Part shown: positions 47,451-58,976 of the stretch, one piece after another
Position numbering within the stretch: position 1 is the stretch's first letter
How the letters are laid out: the number at the start of each line of letters is the position of its first letter
The notes under the pieces: generated by a model
The model's input: the letters and a program-made list of their open reading frames with translations, nothing else
The model's database searches: none
Told to the model about the DNA's origin: nothing
NCBI GenBank assembly: GCA_023053545.1
Contig: JAKZAN010000002.1
Span: 4,820,375 to 4,884,374, forward strand
Length of the DNA: 64,000 nt
Source of the DNA: Lepidurus packardi
Taxonomy: Eukaryota; Arthropoda; Branchiopoda; Notostraca; Triopsidae
Reading direction: 5' to 3'
Position numbers and translations under genes: made by a program

Positions 47451-49150
47451 TACCGAGTCATTACTTCCCCCATCAAAGTTCTTAATTCATCTCGCGTTTA
47501 AAATTTTAAAAGGTACACTCATTTCTGATAAGGTCATACGGGAACCTGTCGTCTTACTCCGGCTTGCCTCGCACAAATCTAGCGCAACATTGCAATAATG
47601 AATACTGAACGATAGCCGAACGACCCTTTTTCTTCTAACCGGGAACGGTAGCCTTACTCCGGCTTGCTTTTCCATCCCTCAAATAGCTTGCTGAAAAATC
47701 CTTTCAAAATCCTTTACAAATTCCTGATTATTTTCCAAAACTATTAGGAAATTCAAACGTTACACATTAATAACCTTTTATTAAGTACGGCTTACTATAA
47801 AAAATTACTATTTTTTACCAGCATTTTGTCTTAAAAATTACTTCCGAAATTAACCAATTTCTACCGAAATTAAGAAATTTAGCAATTTCCCTCCCCATGA
47901 AAAAGAAAAGAGTTAAATAGATCTGCAAGAGCTTAACACCTTCCCAACCTTACCTCTTAGCAAAAGAAAAGAAAAAAAAGTTCAACTGAAACTTCCCGTC
48001 CAATACACATCCAGTACTCATTCTACACAGCCATCGCCCTCCCCCCCCCCTGAGGTTGACACTCACCAACACCAACCTTCAAATTACTGCCTAACCCTGT
48101 CCCGTCCCACCACCCCTTACATAATTCTTTTCCTCGGCTTTCCGATTAGCATAATATGGTTCGGACCTGAGTCCAGTATGGCTCTCCATTTCTTCGCTCA
48201 AACAAATATTTAAAAAATATTATTACTGCCGAGGTATCGTTAGATGTCCTTCTTTGCCACCCACTGGCCCATTAAAGGAACCTTATCAGTCTTCTTCCAG
48301 TCTTCGCAGCTTTCTTGGGGGTGTAAAAAAAGCAAAAAAATTAAATAAAAAAGTGGAGACGCTGCAATCGAGCGCCTGTAATCCTTCTGTGTGCATCCTT
48401 TTGAGCTCAGAATGCTTTTGCTACCTCAGCACTACTCTTAAACCGCGGAAAAAAGGGAAGATGAAGATTGTTGAGGGTAGGGATTGAAGGAGGAGGAGGT
48501 AGGGTTTCGGGGGGCGAAACGACGTCATTTGCCAAGGCATGAAAAGTCAAATCCCGGCCAGCCACACGATTTCCAATTCACGCCTTTTTGGTCTATTGAA
48601 ATTTCGCGCCTCCGCTCTTCTAGAATAGAAATTCCTGCATATAACCCCATTCGACTCGCTTTTTCTTCTCCATTTTTGCTTGACTTAATCCATTCCTTAC
48701 TGGGTTATACCCTCGTCTGGCTAGTACCCTAACCCCCCCCCCCCCCAGTCATCCCCAACACCCCGAAATTATCGATGCCAAAAACGTAAAAAAGATGAAA
48801 AGGACTTTGGACTTTGCACAGTCATGGAAAATGTACGGACACTATTGGGAAATTTAAAAACGCTGACGGCGGTGAAGGAATCGGTAGACGCTTAACGAAG
48901 AAATAGCATTACTTCACATTAGGTTACAGTCACAGTAATTTCTCGCGAGTTTCATTCCGTGATTGGGGAAAAGCTAGTAATGAAGATGTGGATCGAGGTG
49001 GAGTCGTTCATCATTGCTTTTGTGGGCTTTTAAAATAGAGGAGTGTTAAAGAGTTATGAGTTGAAGAAATGCGAGAGATTTATGGTTGGCTTAAGCATAG
49101 AAGATGCGTTAATGAGACGACGGGGTGTTTGTTATATATTGATTTTAATT
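47451..49150. other. Intron 1 end, nothing supported
   Basis: Contains C homopolymers at about 48,041-48,050 and 48,731-48,746. A CTTACTCCGGCTTGC phrase is repeated near 47,553 and 47,653. No coding exon is seen before the shakB acceptor. Confidence 0.4.
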
Positions 49151-49167
49151 GTGAGTTCTTATTGCAG

Positions 49168-49387
49168 GCCATCTTGTTCTATATTCCACGATGGCTTTGG
49201 AAGAACTGGGAGGCGGGGAAGATCCACGCGCTCATGATGGATTTGGACGTGGGGATCTGCTCCGAAGTGGAGAAAAAACAGAAGAAGAAATTACTGCTCG
49301 ACTACCTCGTCGACAACCTCAAGCACCATAACTGGTGGGCGTACCGGTACTTTTTCTGCGAAACTTTAGCTTTGGCTAATTGTATAG
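49168..49387 (+). CDS. shakB: Innexin shaking-B, coding exon 2
   Basis: This exon encodes residues 121-193 plus one base of codon 194. It continues exon 1 in phase 0 ([12 protein letters not shown], then [20 protein letters not shown]), finishing the second membrane segment, then the cytoplasmic loop with a lysine run ([13 protein letters not shown]) and the start of the third membrane segment ([16 protein letters not shown]). The acceptor is TTCTTATTGCAG/GCC and the donor is ATAG/GTAAGC, phase 1. The remaining channel parts (third and fourth membrane segments, second extracellular loop and C-tail) are not in the window. The residue pattern is the ShakB type rather than Inx2 or Ogre. Confidence 0.96.
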
Positions 49388-49569
49388 GTAAGCGTCGTTT
49401 TCCTCTTCCATTTCAAATTTGGATTTTTCTGGGCAGAAACTGTGTACGATTTCTATATTATATTAGTTATTGCATAAGGTAAACAGTATTAGCTTAGTTA
49501 AGTCTAGAGTGTGTGCAGACTAAGCTTTGAAATTCGCTTTAATAGTTTCCCGGGCATTTAAAGTGCAAC

Positions 49570-50400
49570 GACGCTTGGTTTGAATTCAAATTTCGCGCGC
49601 TGCCAACGGTCGATGGACGCGTGTCGTTAATCGCGATACCTTCTGTCCAAAACAGTTTGTACTAGGCAGTGCAAATCATTTATGGGGTGAGGAAGCTCTG
49701 GGGCCTCTTTTTATATGACTTTGCTGAGACATGTGACCGTTGTATTGACTATTGTATGAACTACATGTTGTCAGAAACGGCAGTTAGGAAGCTCTTTTGG
49801 TAATAAAACCCCTTTTAGCCAAAACTCCCTTACGGTACAACAAAACTATAATTATATCTACCTTTCTGAACAACACTATCCAAATGTCCCGCAAAAGACT
49901 TCCGTTTAACTTTTCTCAACCGTAAACGATCAACCCACGCCATTTCAAATTCAAATCTGCCGCGCTTTCCAACGGACGCTCACCGTTTCGCATTCAAACG
50001 GCCCTTCCAATCAAACAGTTCTGCCCATTGTCTTAACGTTCATCCAATCTGAAGCAAACCTTCACAAATTCGTCAAATCTGAAACAAATTGTCTTAAGAA
50101 CCCCAATTTAATTCATTTGCGCTAAAAATAAGCTAACTAGCTAACCAGCCTTAGTTTATATACAAACTTTCCGCGCTTTCCAACGGGTGCCCACGTTTTC
50201 GCCTTCAAACTGCTGTTCTAATCGAGCTGTTCTGCAGATGGTCTTAACACTACCCTGATTTGAAAGTATTTACCTTAATAAAGAACCAATGTAAGGTAAT
50301 TTGAGCTGAAAACTAAGTTAACTAGCTATCCAGCCCTATTTGAAATTCAAATCTCGCGCGCTATTCCAACGGTTTTTCCCTCTTCCATGGGCAGGCCTCT
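49570..50400 (+). repeat. TTCAAAT..CGCGC family, block 2 (four units)
   Basis: Cores lie near 49,582 (ATTCAAATTTCGCGCGCTGC), 49,950 (CAAATCTGCCGCGCTTTCC), 50,164 (CAAACTTTCCGCGCTTTCC) and 50,346 (ATTCAAATCTCGCGCGCTAT). CCAACGG follows in all four, and an AAACAGTT or GAGCTGTTCTG tail in three. Same orientation as block 1. Confidence 0.8.
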
Positions 50401-52600
50401 AAAGCTCCCTTTCCCGTCAACAGTGAAATTCTTTCGCAAGCTAAACCAAAGCCAATTTGCGGGAAAAATCCCTTCATAAGAAAATAAAAGTCAGACCCTC
50501 ATTTTTGCTAGATATTGTATAGGGTGCGAATAACCTAGGATGAACATTGCTTTGGTAAACGAAAAAGCCGGCAAGTGGAAGGAAAGCAAGACAACTGCTG
50601 CACTGATCCCACGACTTTAAGTGTTGATTCAAGATAGAAAAGCTTAGGTCCTGAAGGTTTGCTGAAGGAAGGCCAAACTCCCGTTGCACCAAAAAAGCCA
50701 AGAGACCACCACTGTATACACACATTGTAACATAACATAACTCGCTCTCCATCCTTTTTTTCCCCAAATTACCCCCAATTGGCTCCATGATACAAGGTTT
50801 CACCCTCCATTGCCATCCACACATCACCACCCTCGCTCTGACTCCAATGTCCCCATTCTGGGTGTCTTAATCTAACTTTATTCTGGGGTAGAACTATGGA
50901 CCCAAATATCCCCCCAGAAAAATAAATAAAAAAAAATAACACCGTATGTATTAGGCAGGACCCATATGCCACTGCCCCCAAAGCAAGGGTAGAAAGAAAA
51001 ATCCAAGCGAGAGAAATAGCAGAAATAGTAGAAATAGAAGAAGGCAAAGTTCCTCTTCGTTTTCCCTTCAGCGAATCAACGACACGGATCAATAAGATAT
51101 GGAGTAAAGCTGCCAAAAGGGTCCTGATGCGTGTGTCAACCCATAGCCTGCGGAGCATATGTGTCCCTGCATTTCATTAACACCCTCTTTAACCCTTCGC
51201 AACCCCTCGCTAACCCGCAACCCCTCCCTAACCGAGCAGAGAGCCAGTTTTGGGAAGCCCAAGGACAAGGTCAAGAGAATCCTTCAGCTGCACCAACTAA
51301 CACGTCTTTTCTCACGACTTTACCCCGGTGTACCTATTGTTGGACCCACAATAACCCCTGATAAGGTCCCCAGAAATAGCAGCCATCAGCCAACAAGATA
51401 CTTGGCAACGCTAAGCGTTCCATTTAGGGGAGAGGATAACGTGGGAAACTAGGGCACTGGCTATCGATTAGGGACAACAATCCTTACAGTCGGACCTCCT
51501 TGCATGGTAATTCTGAAGATTTGGATTGGGATGGAAGAAATATGGAAGTAATTTTCGATTTCAGTCTTGCTGCAGATTGAATTCACCGAAAATTCACTAA
51601 GATTTGAACAACGGTTAGCAGTGCAGGTTTGAAAGGGAGACTTTGGTAAGTTTGGAGGGAGGTTCTTAACGCTAATACGGAATCTCCCAGGATTCCGCGA
51701 TGATCCGCCGTCGACTCGTGCTATGATACGTCTTCATATAAAGTTATTCCTCTTGAGTTTCCTTAAAGGGCTTGGAGTTGCAGCTTCATTAGCTTGTGCT
51801 TGCCTCACTGATGCAAAGCCTAGCATCAGCTTTCGCTTTTTTTCGTCTTGCGAAACTGAACTGGCGAAATTCTCGAGGACATCCAAGTCATGATTATTAA
51901 GAAAAAAAATCCAGAGGGCTTTTGTGCAAAGTGAATTCTATTTGATAGAGTTGGTGAGGAGGGAAAAGACAAAGATTCCAGAGCTCGGGGAACACGAAAA
52001 GCCGCACGAGCTAGGATCCTATATACGAGTAACAATAGCACTATTGTTGCCACGTACACGAACACGCTATCTTTTGCGAAGGCAAGCAAGCCCCTTTCAG
52101 ATTCTGGAAGCCTTTTAGCGACACTTGGGGTTCGCGCAAAGGTTTGGAGAGATTCTTCGAGCTTCAGGTTTTCTGTTAAAGGTCTCAAGTAATATCTAAT
52201 ACTTGAAAAGAAACGACGATTTTCGTCACTTTGGCCGACAATTTCTGCGAGGCAAGAAGTACTTGGAATGGGAACGTCAGGAAAGTGCCCCCAAGCGGAC
52301 TTGATCTTGACACTTTGGGGCTCTTCAACCTATGAAAAGGAGCTTGATTTGACACTGATGAGATCATTATCGCAACCTGCAAATCAACCCAGCATTTAAC
52401 GTTAATTAAATCTTAGAAATCTCTGAAATCATAAAAAATTGGATATTAATTCAAGATAGATTAATTTGTTTTCTTGTTCTGATATCGGTAACATGGATTA
52501 CCTTGTACATCGTGTATAATATGTGTAGCCTGTTTTTTTTCTTAGAAAATCGGGCTTATTAAGACTGAAACTCTCGAATTCTGAATCCTAGCTAGGAAAA
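50401..52600. other. Intron 2 stretch, nothing supported
   Basis: Short CTAACCC-type runs near 51,190-51,235 (CAACCCCTCGCTAACCCGCA). Open frames of 60-129 residues on the minus strand have overlapping rivals and no known domain. Confidence 0.4.
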
Positions 52601-52604
52601 AGAC

Positions 52605-53205
52605 GTTGCAAGAGCGCCAAATTCAAATGAAACCAATGAACAAGGGGTATAAAACCGCGCGAAGTTTGAATTCCAACAATGAAAAGATTGTGCAAGCGTG
52701 CGAGATTTGAACTTCAACCAAGAAAAGGTCTTGGAAACCCACTAGGTTTCAATTCCAACAATGAAAAGTTGCTACAACCCCCGCGAGATTTGAATTTGAA
52801 CAACGAAAAAAATGCACAAGCCCGCGATATTTGAATTCCGACAATGAAACCGTAGTAACAGCGCGCAGTAACCGTAGTAACCGTGCGCGAGATTTGAATC
52901 TGAGCGAAGAAAAGGTTTTGCAAGGGCACGAAGTTTGAATTTCAACAATGAAAAGTTGCTACAACCCGCGAGATTTGAATTTGAACAACGAAAAGGCTTT
53001 GCAAGGGCGCAAAGTTTTAATTTCAACAATGAAAAGATGATACTAACGCGAAAAGTTTGAACTCAAACAATGAAAACTCGAACATTCAAATCTCGCAAGC
53101 GCGGGGGATTTGAATCTCAACCAAGGAAAGGCCTGGCGAGCGCGCCAAGTTTGAATTTCAACAACGAAAGGTTGTCACAATCGCGGGTAACTTGAGTTCC
53201 GCCAT
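52605..53205 (-). repeat. TTCAAAT..CGCGC family, block 3, inverted and modular
   Basis: About eleven units of 45-60 bp, reading GCGCGAGATTTGAATTTGAA on the plus strand. Two unit types recur: one with AGATTTGAATTTGAACAACG followed by AAAAGG.TTTGCAAGGGC, the other with AAGTTTGAATTTCAACAATG followed by AAAAGTTGCTACAACCC. They alternate in part of the array (about 52,760-53,040). CAACAATGAAA, the word seen elsewhere in these introns, is inside the second type. Confidence 0.88.
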
Positions 53206-55340
53206 TTTTAACAGAGCAGTTCTTAGGTAGATCCATTTTTCCCCTTGCCTGTGCGGAAACCGGGTTAGATTTAATTACTGGTCAAAAAGTAGGCGAATTT
53301 TCTTTCAGGTACAAGAAAGGTGACAAGTCAATTTGTCTTCCCAATGGAATTAAACGTCTCTAGAAGAAAAAAAGCTTAATTTTTTAGCTGCATCGTATTT
53401 AGCAATTCTAGTAGAGCTTTGTTGCAAGAAAAAACCAGACTGCTTGAACTTTCCGGAAGAACCCTTTAGGGACTCGAAATAAATTCGCCATTTTGTACGC
53501 GTAACGGACATCCGAAAAGAAAAAAGGAAACAACGAAAGAAGCAGGGAATGAAATGTGAAGGCAATTGAGATTTGCTCGCTCTCCCTTTTCCAATTTCTG
53601 TAGCGAAAGCTTCGCTTCTTCGCAGTCAGGTTACATAATCACGTGCTCTGTCTGACCTGACAGCCCTGTCCGGCTCATTCTGTTACTTGAGCCACTTAAA
53701 CTCTCATCTTTCAGTCAGGAAAAGAAACGAGGCAAAAAACCTGGTTCGCCCGCCCTTTTTTTCTGGAAATTTCTGTCTTCACTCGAGCGTCCCGTCTATT
53801 GTTGTCTACACCTCTGCAATGCTTCCGAGTTATTAATGAGACCCCTCCAAACTTCCCGACTTACTGCAGTACGCGGAAGCTTCTGAAACAGCAAACAGGA
53901 ACATTACTGCGGGCACACCCGCTTCGTTTTCCCGTGACTATTACGTGTGACAGGTCCGACTCTCCCAGGACCTTGCTATTGGCATGGCAACCGCTGGCAA
54001 ATGCTTTCTGTCACCTCACAGAAATTGAGAGTAAAACTCCCAACTTTGGGGAGAAGCGTCTAACATGCATACAAACAGTATTACTGCGCGAAAGGTTGGG
54101 CACCAAAATATCCTCTGCTGCTGACGTGATTGGGAATTTAGCCTAATCGCTCCCTCGAATTTTCTCGGGTTCAGTGAATCGTCATTGGCAGCCTGTACCT
54201 AATCTGCAACCACCCATCCCCCCAAATGAAGTCAAAGAAAAAAAAATTCCGAGAAGAAATTCGGGATCCTAGATTGTAAAGGAAACAAAGAGACAAGACA
54301 TTTTTTTTCTTAGGCGTCATTAAAGCTAAATGATGTGGAAATGCCAAGGATCAAACAAACAATTCCTTGGATATTTCTTTAATGAGACAGGACTTTTTTT
54401 CTTCGATTTCTGTATGGAGAGAATGTCAGACAGGTGTAAAAAAAGGGGGTAAGGGGGAATTCAAAGTGGCAAGTCAAACAAGGATTTTTTTTTTTATTTT
54501 TTCTCCTCAGTAATACAAACAGACTTTGGGAGAGTTTCGGGATATATCTTCATGCTGGTCTTATGTCTGGCAATGGACCGAGGTTTTTTTTCCTCCGCTT
54601 TTAGCTGAGGTCATTCGTCGTCGCGAGGCTTTACTAAAAGGGAGCCTCCCATTTTGAATGGAAATTCTTTTCGACGCTTCTTTTTTGTCTCTGGATCAAC
54701 GTGCGATCCCCAGTCGAAGCCTTTTTTTTCCAAAGAAATATGTCTTGCCGTACACTTGACAAAAAAGTAGACGACTGCAGGAAAGATTGCCTCTTTAGGA
54801 TACCGAGACAAAAAGGAGGGAGAGAATGAGTTCAAAGGTGCGAAGGATTGTATAGCAAGTTCCTTTAAAAAAATTAAAAAAAAATAAGTTCTAACATCCT
54901 TGTAAGAGGAAACCGAAGAGCGTTGAACAAAACCTTCGTTTCCACGTGTTTTGGCTTTTTAGGGTTACCTCCTTCGACCGTCCTCTTTAAAATTAGAACG
55001 CGACGTAAATAGTCCCGGAGAGAGGTATTTTCTCAACCGCACAGTTATGCACATAACCCTAAACTAAGGAAGAAAACTGGAGCTACCCTTACTGTCAGCA
55101 TGCACACCAACAGATTCCAGCGTAAACTTCCCAAGACATGACGTCCCCCCCAAGACGCTCTTTTTGAGATCAAAGCTGTTGTATTTTTAGAAAAAGGTAA
55201 TTCACTTAAACTTGGCTAGGTAGTGCGTTAAAACGTTTGTAAAAGTATGAAAGAAGCATAAAAGTGGGCAGAAATTGGCACGTGTTAGGCGAACACTGCA
55301 AAAGTCGTTAGTAAAGCGTCAAATTACGATGGGAGCAAAT
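53206..55340. other. Intron 2 stretch, nothing supported
   Basis: No array or gene was recognised. A few isolated ATTACTGC words occur (near 53,903 and 54,080). Confidence 0.4.
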
Positions 55341-55344
55341 AACA

Positions 55345-55700
55345 CATTAGAAGCGCGAGATTTGAATTTGAAGAAAGGAAGCTGGAAACCCGCCACAAGT
55401 TGAATAGACGTCCAATGAAATCAGATGTGGAAGCGCGCGGAGTTTGAATCGCAACAATGAAAGCCAGGTGCTGGAGTAACGGCAACGACGAGATTTGAAT
55501 TTGAACAAAGGAAAGAAGCTAAGAAGGCGCCATCATTTGAATAGGCAACCAATGAACACAGCTTTCAGAAGCGCGGAGTTTGAATCTCAACAATGAAAGT
55601 CGAGAAGCCATGGAACGACAACGAAGTTCTAAGCGCGCGCGATTTGAATTCAAACATGGCCGTTGCGAGCCATTACGAGCGCGGGAAGCTTGAATATGAA
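55345..55700 (-). repeat. TTCAAAT..CGCGC family, block 4, inverted
   Basis: Units near 55,353 (GCGCGAGATTTGAATTTGAA), 55,434 (GCGCGGAGTTTGAATCGCAA), 55,489 (ACGAGATTTGAATTTGAAC), 55,572 (GCGCGGAGTTTGAATCTCAA), 55,634 (GCGCGCGATTTGAATTCAAA) and 55,680 (GCGGGAAGCTTGAATATGAA). AGATTTGAA and AGTTTGAA forms alternate, as in block 3. Confidence 0.85.
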
Positions 55701-57170
55701 ATAGTTTCGTTAACGTTTCAGTAAAAGCTTGCGTACACAGTTTGTATTTAAGAAGATGCATTCTTGGGCTTATAGTCTTTTCTTGTTCTCTCGTCTGGAG
55801 TGTTTGGTTGCGTGCTTTGTGTATTTACCAAACGTTTGAGAAACGTAAATTTTAGCCGCTAGGGGCCCCAAAGTGTCCTATGACTTCAATAGCATTTCTT
55901 ACTGTAAATAGAGCCCTTAGAATCTTAAATATCTTAAGGAAGAATCTACATGCATCTCTGTCTACTTTGCACATCTTGAATTTACGGAAAACCTGAAAGT
56001 TTATTTTTACAAAAATTTATTTAATGGAACCTTTTTCGGTCGGCTCTTCTCGTTTCGCAATTCGAGTCAAAATTCTACTTTGACGCTAACTTTTGCTCAG
56101 GACCAGGCAGAAATTTGAAACTCCTACTGCAGTAAAAGAAGCTTGGGAACAGGTTCTAAGAAAATGTCCAACACATGGCTGCGCTATGTGTATATCTGTG
56201 TGTGTAAGCTGACCTTTCCCCGCTGGCCTTATGTACCTTAAAATTTACAGGCTTGCTTAGACAAGCGAAGGTGTATATATATAAATATTGCTTGGGGCAG
56301 GAGGAAACCTGAGCTGTGAAAAAACTTGATTGTGTCGGTAAACTTCTATCACTGCCTCTGTTCTTATTTCTTCCTATTTATTTATTTTCTATCTTGATTT
56401 TTTTTTAAATGAAAAGAAAGTCAGAGAGTCGCCCATTTTGTATTCCTTTTATCCCATTCTTAAACAGAGCCTAATGGCTTTTGCTGAACCCACCACGTGT
56501 GCCTGTGATCATCCCCAGTAATATTCCTGCAGCACGCCAAGAATTATAACTTTTAGGACTCCATTACGTTCGTTATTTGCGTCTTGCTGAGCTACGCATG
56601 GCTGCTCCTAGGTTTCCGCGGCAGTAGCAGCAGCTGCAGAGCTTTGCACACACACGTGCGAAACGAGGCGGAAAATAAGAAAGAATGAAAGCTTAGTTTT
56701 AAGTGGTGAAGTCGGTTGCTTACGACTCCCTCCACGGTCTTCGCCTTGCCAGTCTCTTGGTTCGTTCCATCTCCTGTGTTTTTTTACTGTATTTCTGCAC
56801 GTGAGTCAGATCCCCTAATTGGAATTCCGCGAAAAGCACCTGCAGCGGAAATGAAGAGCTTTTGCCTATGTTACGAGGTTACACAACTGCTGTGTTACTG
56901 TGGTTTTGACGCAGTGCCAATCGGAAATGCTGCGGCTGCTTGACATGACTTTCTTTCCGTTATGCAGTAATAGGAGCCAGCATCTTGCCTCCGCGCCTAA
57001 TTAAATCCGTGACGGACACACGGAGAGCTCCCAAACCAACAAAAACTTGACCCCAAACTGTCTTTTTTGAAATTTCCCAAAACATTTCTAAATACTGTGG
57101 CGTACACATATTTCTTCCAAACGCAACATCTTATGAAACCACAAACATTTCTCCTCAGTTTAACACAATT
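55701..57170. other. Intron 2 stretch, nothing supported
   Basis: No gene or array was recognised. Isolated GCAGTAATA and GCAGTAAAAG words occur. Confidence 0.35.
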
Positions 57171-57925
57171 TTCAATTTCTACCCTCGATAAAAGACATCA
57201 TATTTGTGCAGTTTTTTAGAAGAAATTGTATTTCTGCATAGGATATTTCTGCTGGAGGTTTTTGCAGCAGTTATTGTATTTCTGGCCATCTTATGTCTGT
57301 ACTATTTTGCAGATACGTTTTCCCTTAGTAATTTATTGTATCAGTCACTTGATTTCTACCGTAATTCTGCTTCTTGTTACTTATAGCAGTAATATATTAC
57401 TTCCAAAATATTCTCAGAATTGCATGAAATTTTAATGGAGTCCCCACGGAAATTTTGACTACTATAGTTACTCCTAAATGTATTTTTTTTTTCATTTTCT
57501 ATTTTTTTTATTTATTTTTTTTTTTACTTTTTCAATTTGCAGTAATTTTATTTTCACATTTAAATTGTCTTCTAGCTTTTTCTTCTATACTGTATTCTAT
57601 AATATTCATAATATAATATAATAACAAATAATAACAAATTAACAAAATTGTAATAATAAAAATATTCCAATAAACCAAAAAATACATTCTGTATTTTTTT
57701 AAATTCAATTTTCAAATTTTCTTAATGTCTAATTTTTGGTTTATTTCAAATTTGTATTTTTTATTTTCTTGTTTCTTATTTAAAAAAAAAAAATACTTTC
57801 TATTTTTTTATACAGAAATTTATTCCCACAGTAATTTTATTTCTGCCGGGATATTTATCATTTATTTATTTAGTAATAATGTACTAGGTAGTGTAGCCTT
57901 ATTTCTGCAGTAATGTGTATCATAA
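57171..57925. repeat. AT-rich stretch with ATTTCTGC / GCAGTAAT words
   Basis: GTATTTCTGCATAGGATATT, ATTTCTGCTGG, GTATTTCTGGCC, GCAGTAATATATTAC, GCAGTAATTTTATT (about 57,540) and TATTTCTGCAGTAATGTG (about 57,900) lie in DNA that is otherwise almost only A and T (about 57,480-57,860). The words are those of the clusters at 34.5-40.6 kb. Confidence 0.6.
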
Positions 57926-58370
57926 GAACTTATAATTGACCATCTGGGTCACCAAACCCCCATTAAGAAAAAAAATGAGCGCAGCTGCACTCCTTTTGGT
58001 ATTTCTTTCCGTCTGCTAGATTCGCAGCAATGCTTCGTCAGTGACTCGGAGGGAGCCGAAAACTTTGGGAGCGATACTTCTATTTCCCCTCTGATTTTTC
58101 TGATTTTTTTCTTTTTCGTATTTTAAATCCTATTGACCCAACAATGGTCCAAGCACTAACTGTATATAGGGGTAGCAAGTTTAAGGCACTAAAAAAAGAC
58201 AGCGACAATGGCCGGTAACGCACCTTAAAAATGGGAGACAAAAAGACGAACCAGAAAAGCATGGAAAAAAACGAGAAAGAGAGAGAGGGAGAGAAAAAAT
58301 AGAGATTGCCTCCTTTTAGGTGGCAATGTGCAGAAACTCGTCCCGTAAGGGAACAAGATAGAAGACGGCA

Positions 58371-58976
58371 ATGAAAGCTCACGGAAAAAAACGGTATATG
58401 GTGTTTAAGGTGGAGGATGCGAGGGGATACGACGGACGTCGAGAAAACCATGATATCTGGATCTGGCGTCAAGCTATATTGTTAGAGCAAAGCAATGGGC
58501 CCATGATAATGTCAGCGCCCGTTTCCACAGGCGCAAATCGAACGTTTCTGAACCCCCTCCCTTGTTGGGAGGGGGTGGGAGGCGAGGCCTGCAAGGAAGG
58601 AATAAAGGAAAAAAAAAACGTTTCCCCAGAACACAACAATACCCATTCTGTCATTTTCCCTTTGCGACCGGCTGCCAAAAAGCGGTTCTCAATAAACACC
58701 TCCTCCATTCCCCTGCGGGCATTCCTTTTATCGCGGCGGCGTCCCCCCAACAAGCCTTATGGTTTATATGTACAGTACGACCCTCCTTATGTCCCCCTAT
58801 TGTTGTACCACGACACCGATCTGTACGCGATCAATAGGAGAAGCATTGGATTACATCAAAGTGTCATAAATTTTCTTGGCTGGTCTTTTCGCTTTTGTAA
58901 CCTTGGACAAACGCACTTGACACCCAACAATGTTGACCCCTTGATTGCCCCTTGGCGTGTTGCAACAATAGAGTGA
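58371..58976 (+). other. 201-codon open frame, unconvincing
   Basis: ATG to TGA open frame inside intron 2. The product has no signal peptide, no membrane segment and no domain I know, and other frames are open across the same G+C-richer stretch. One open frame of this length is not surprising by chance in 64 kb. Confidence 0.15.

Larger units (their letters stand above)
20636..49167 (+). other. shakB: shakB intron 1, 28.5 kb
   Basis: Donor GTAAGG at 20,636 and acceptor TTCTTATTGCAG ending at 49,167; phase 0. I found no second innexin N-terminal exon inside (no FRLHY or YYQWV coding) and no mobile-element protein. The intron is filled with local word clusters and minisatellites, listed separately. 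It sits at the junction where Drosophila shakB isoforms, as I recall, switch first exons. Confidence 0.9.

Noticed and set aside
48731-48746. The poly-C run as a G-quadruplex regulator
   Set aside because: A single homopolymer run proves nothing about structure or use and may vary in length between individuals.
58371-58976. A 201-codon ATG-started open frame in intron 2
   Set aside because: No known domain, competing open frames in the same G+C-richer patch, and a length that is not surprising by chance in 64 kb read in six frames.
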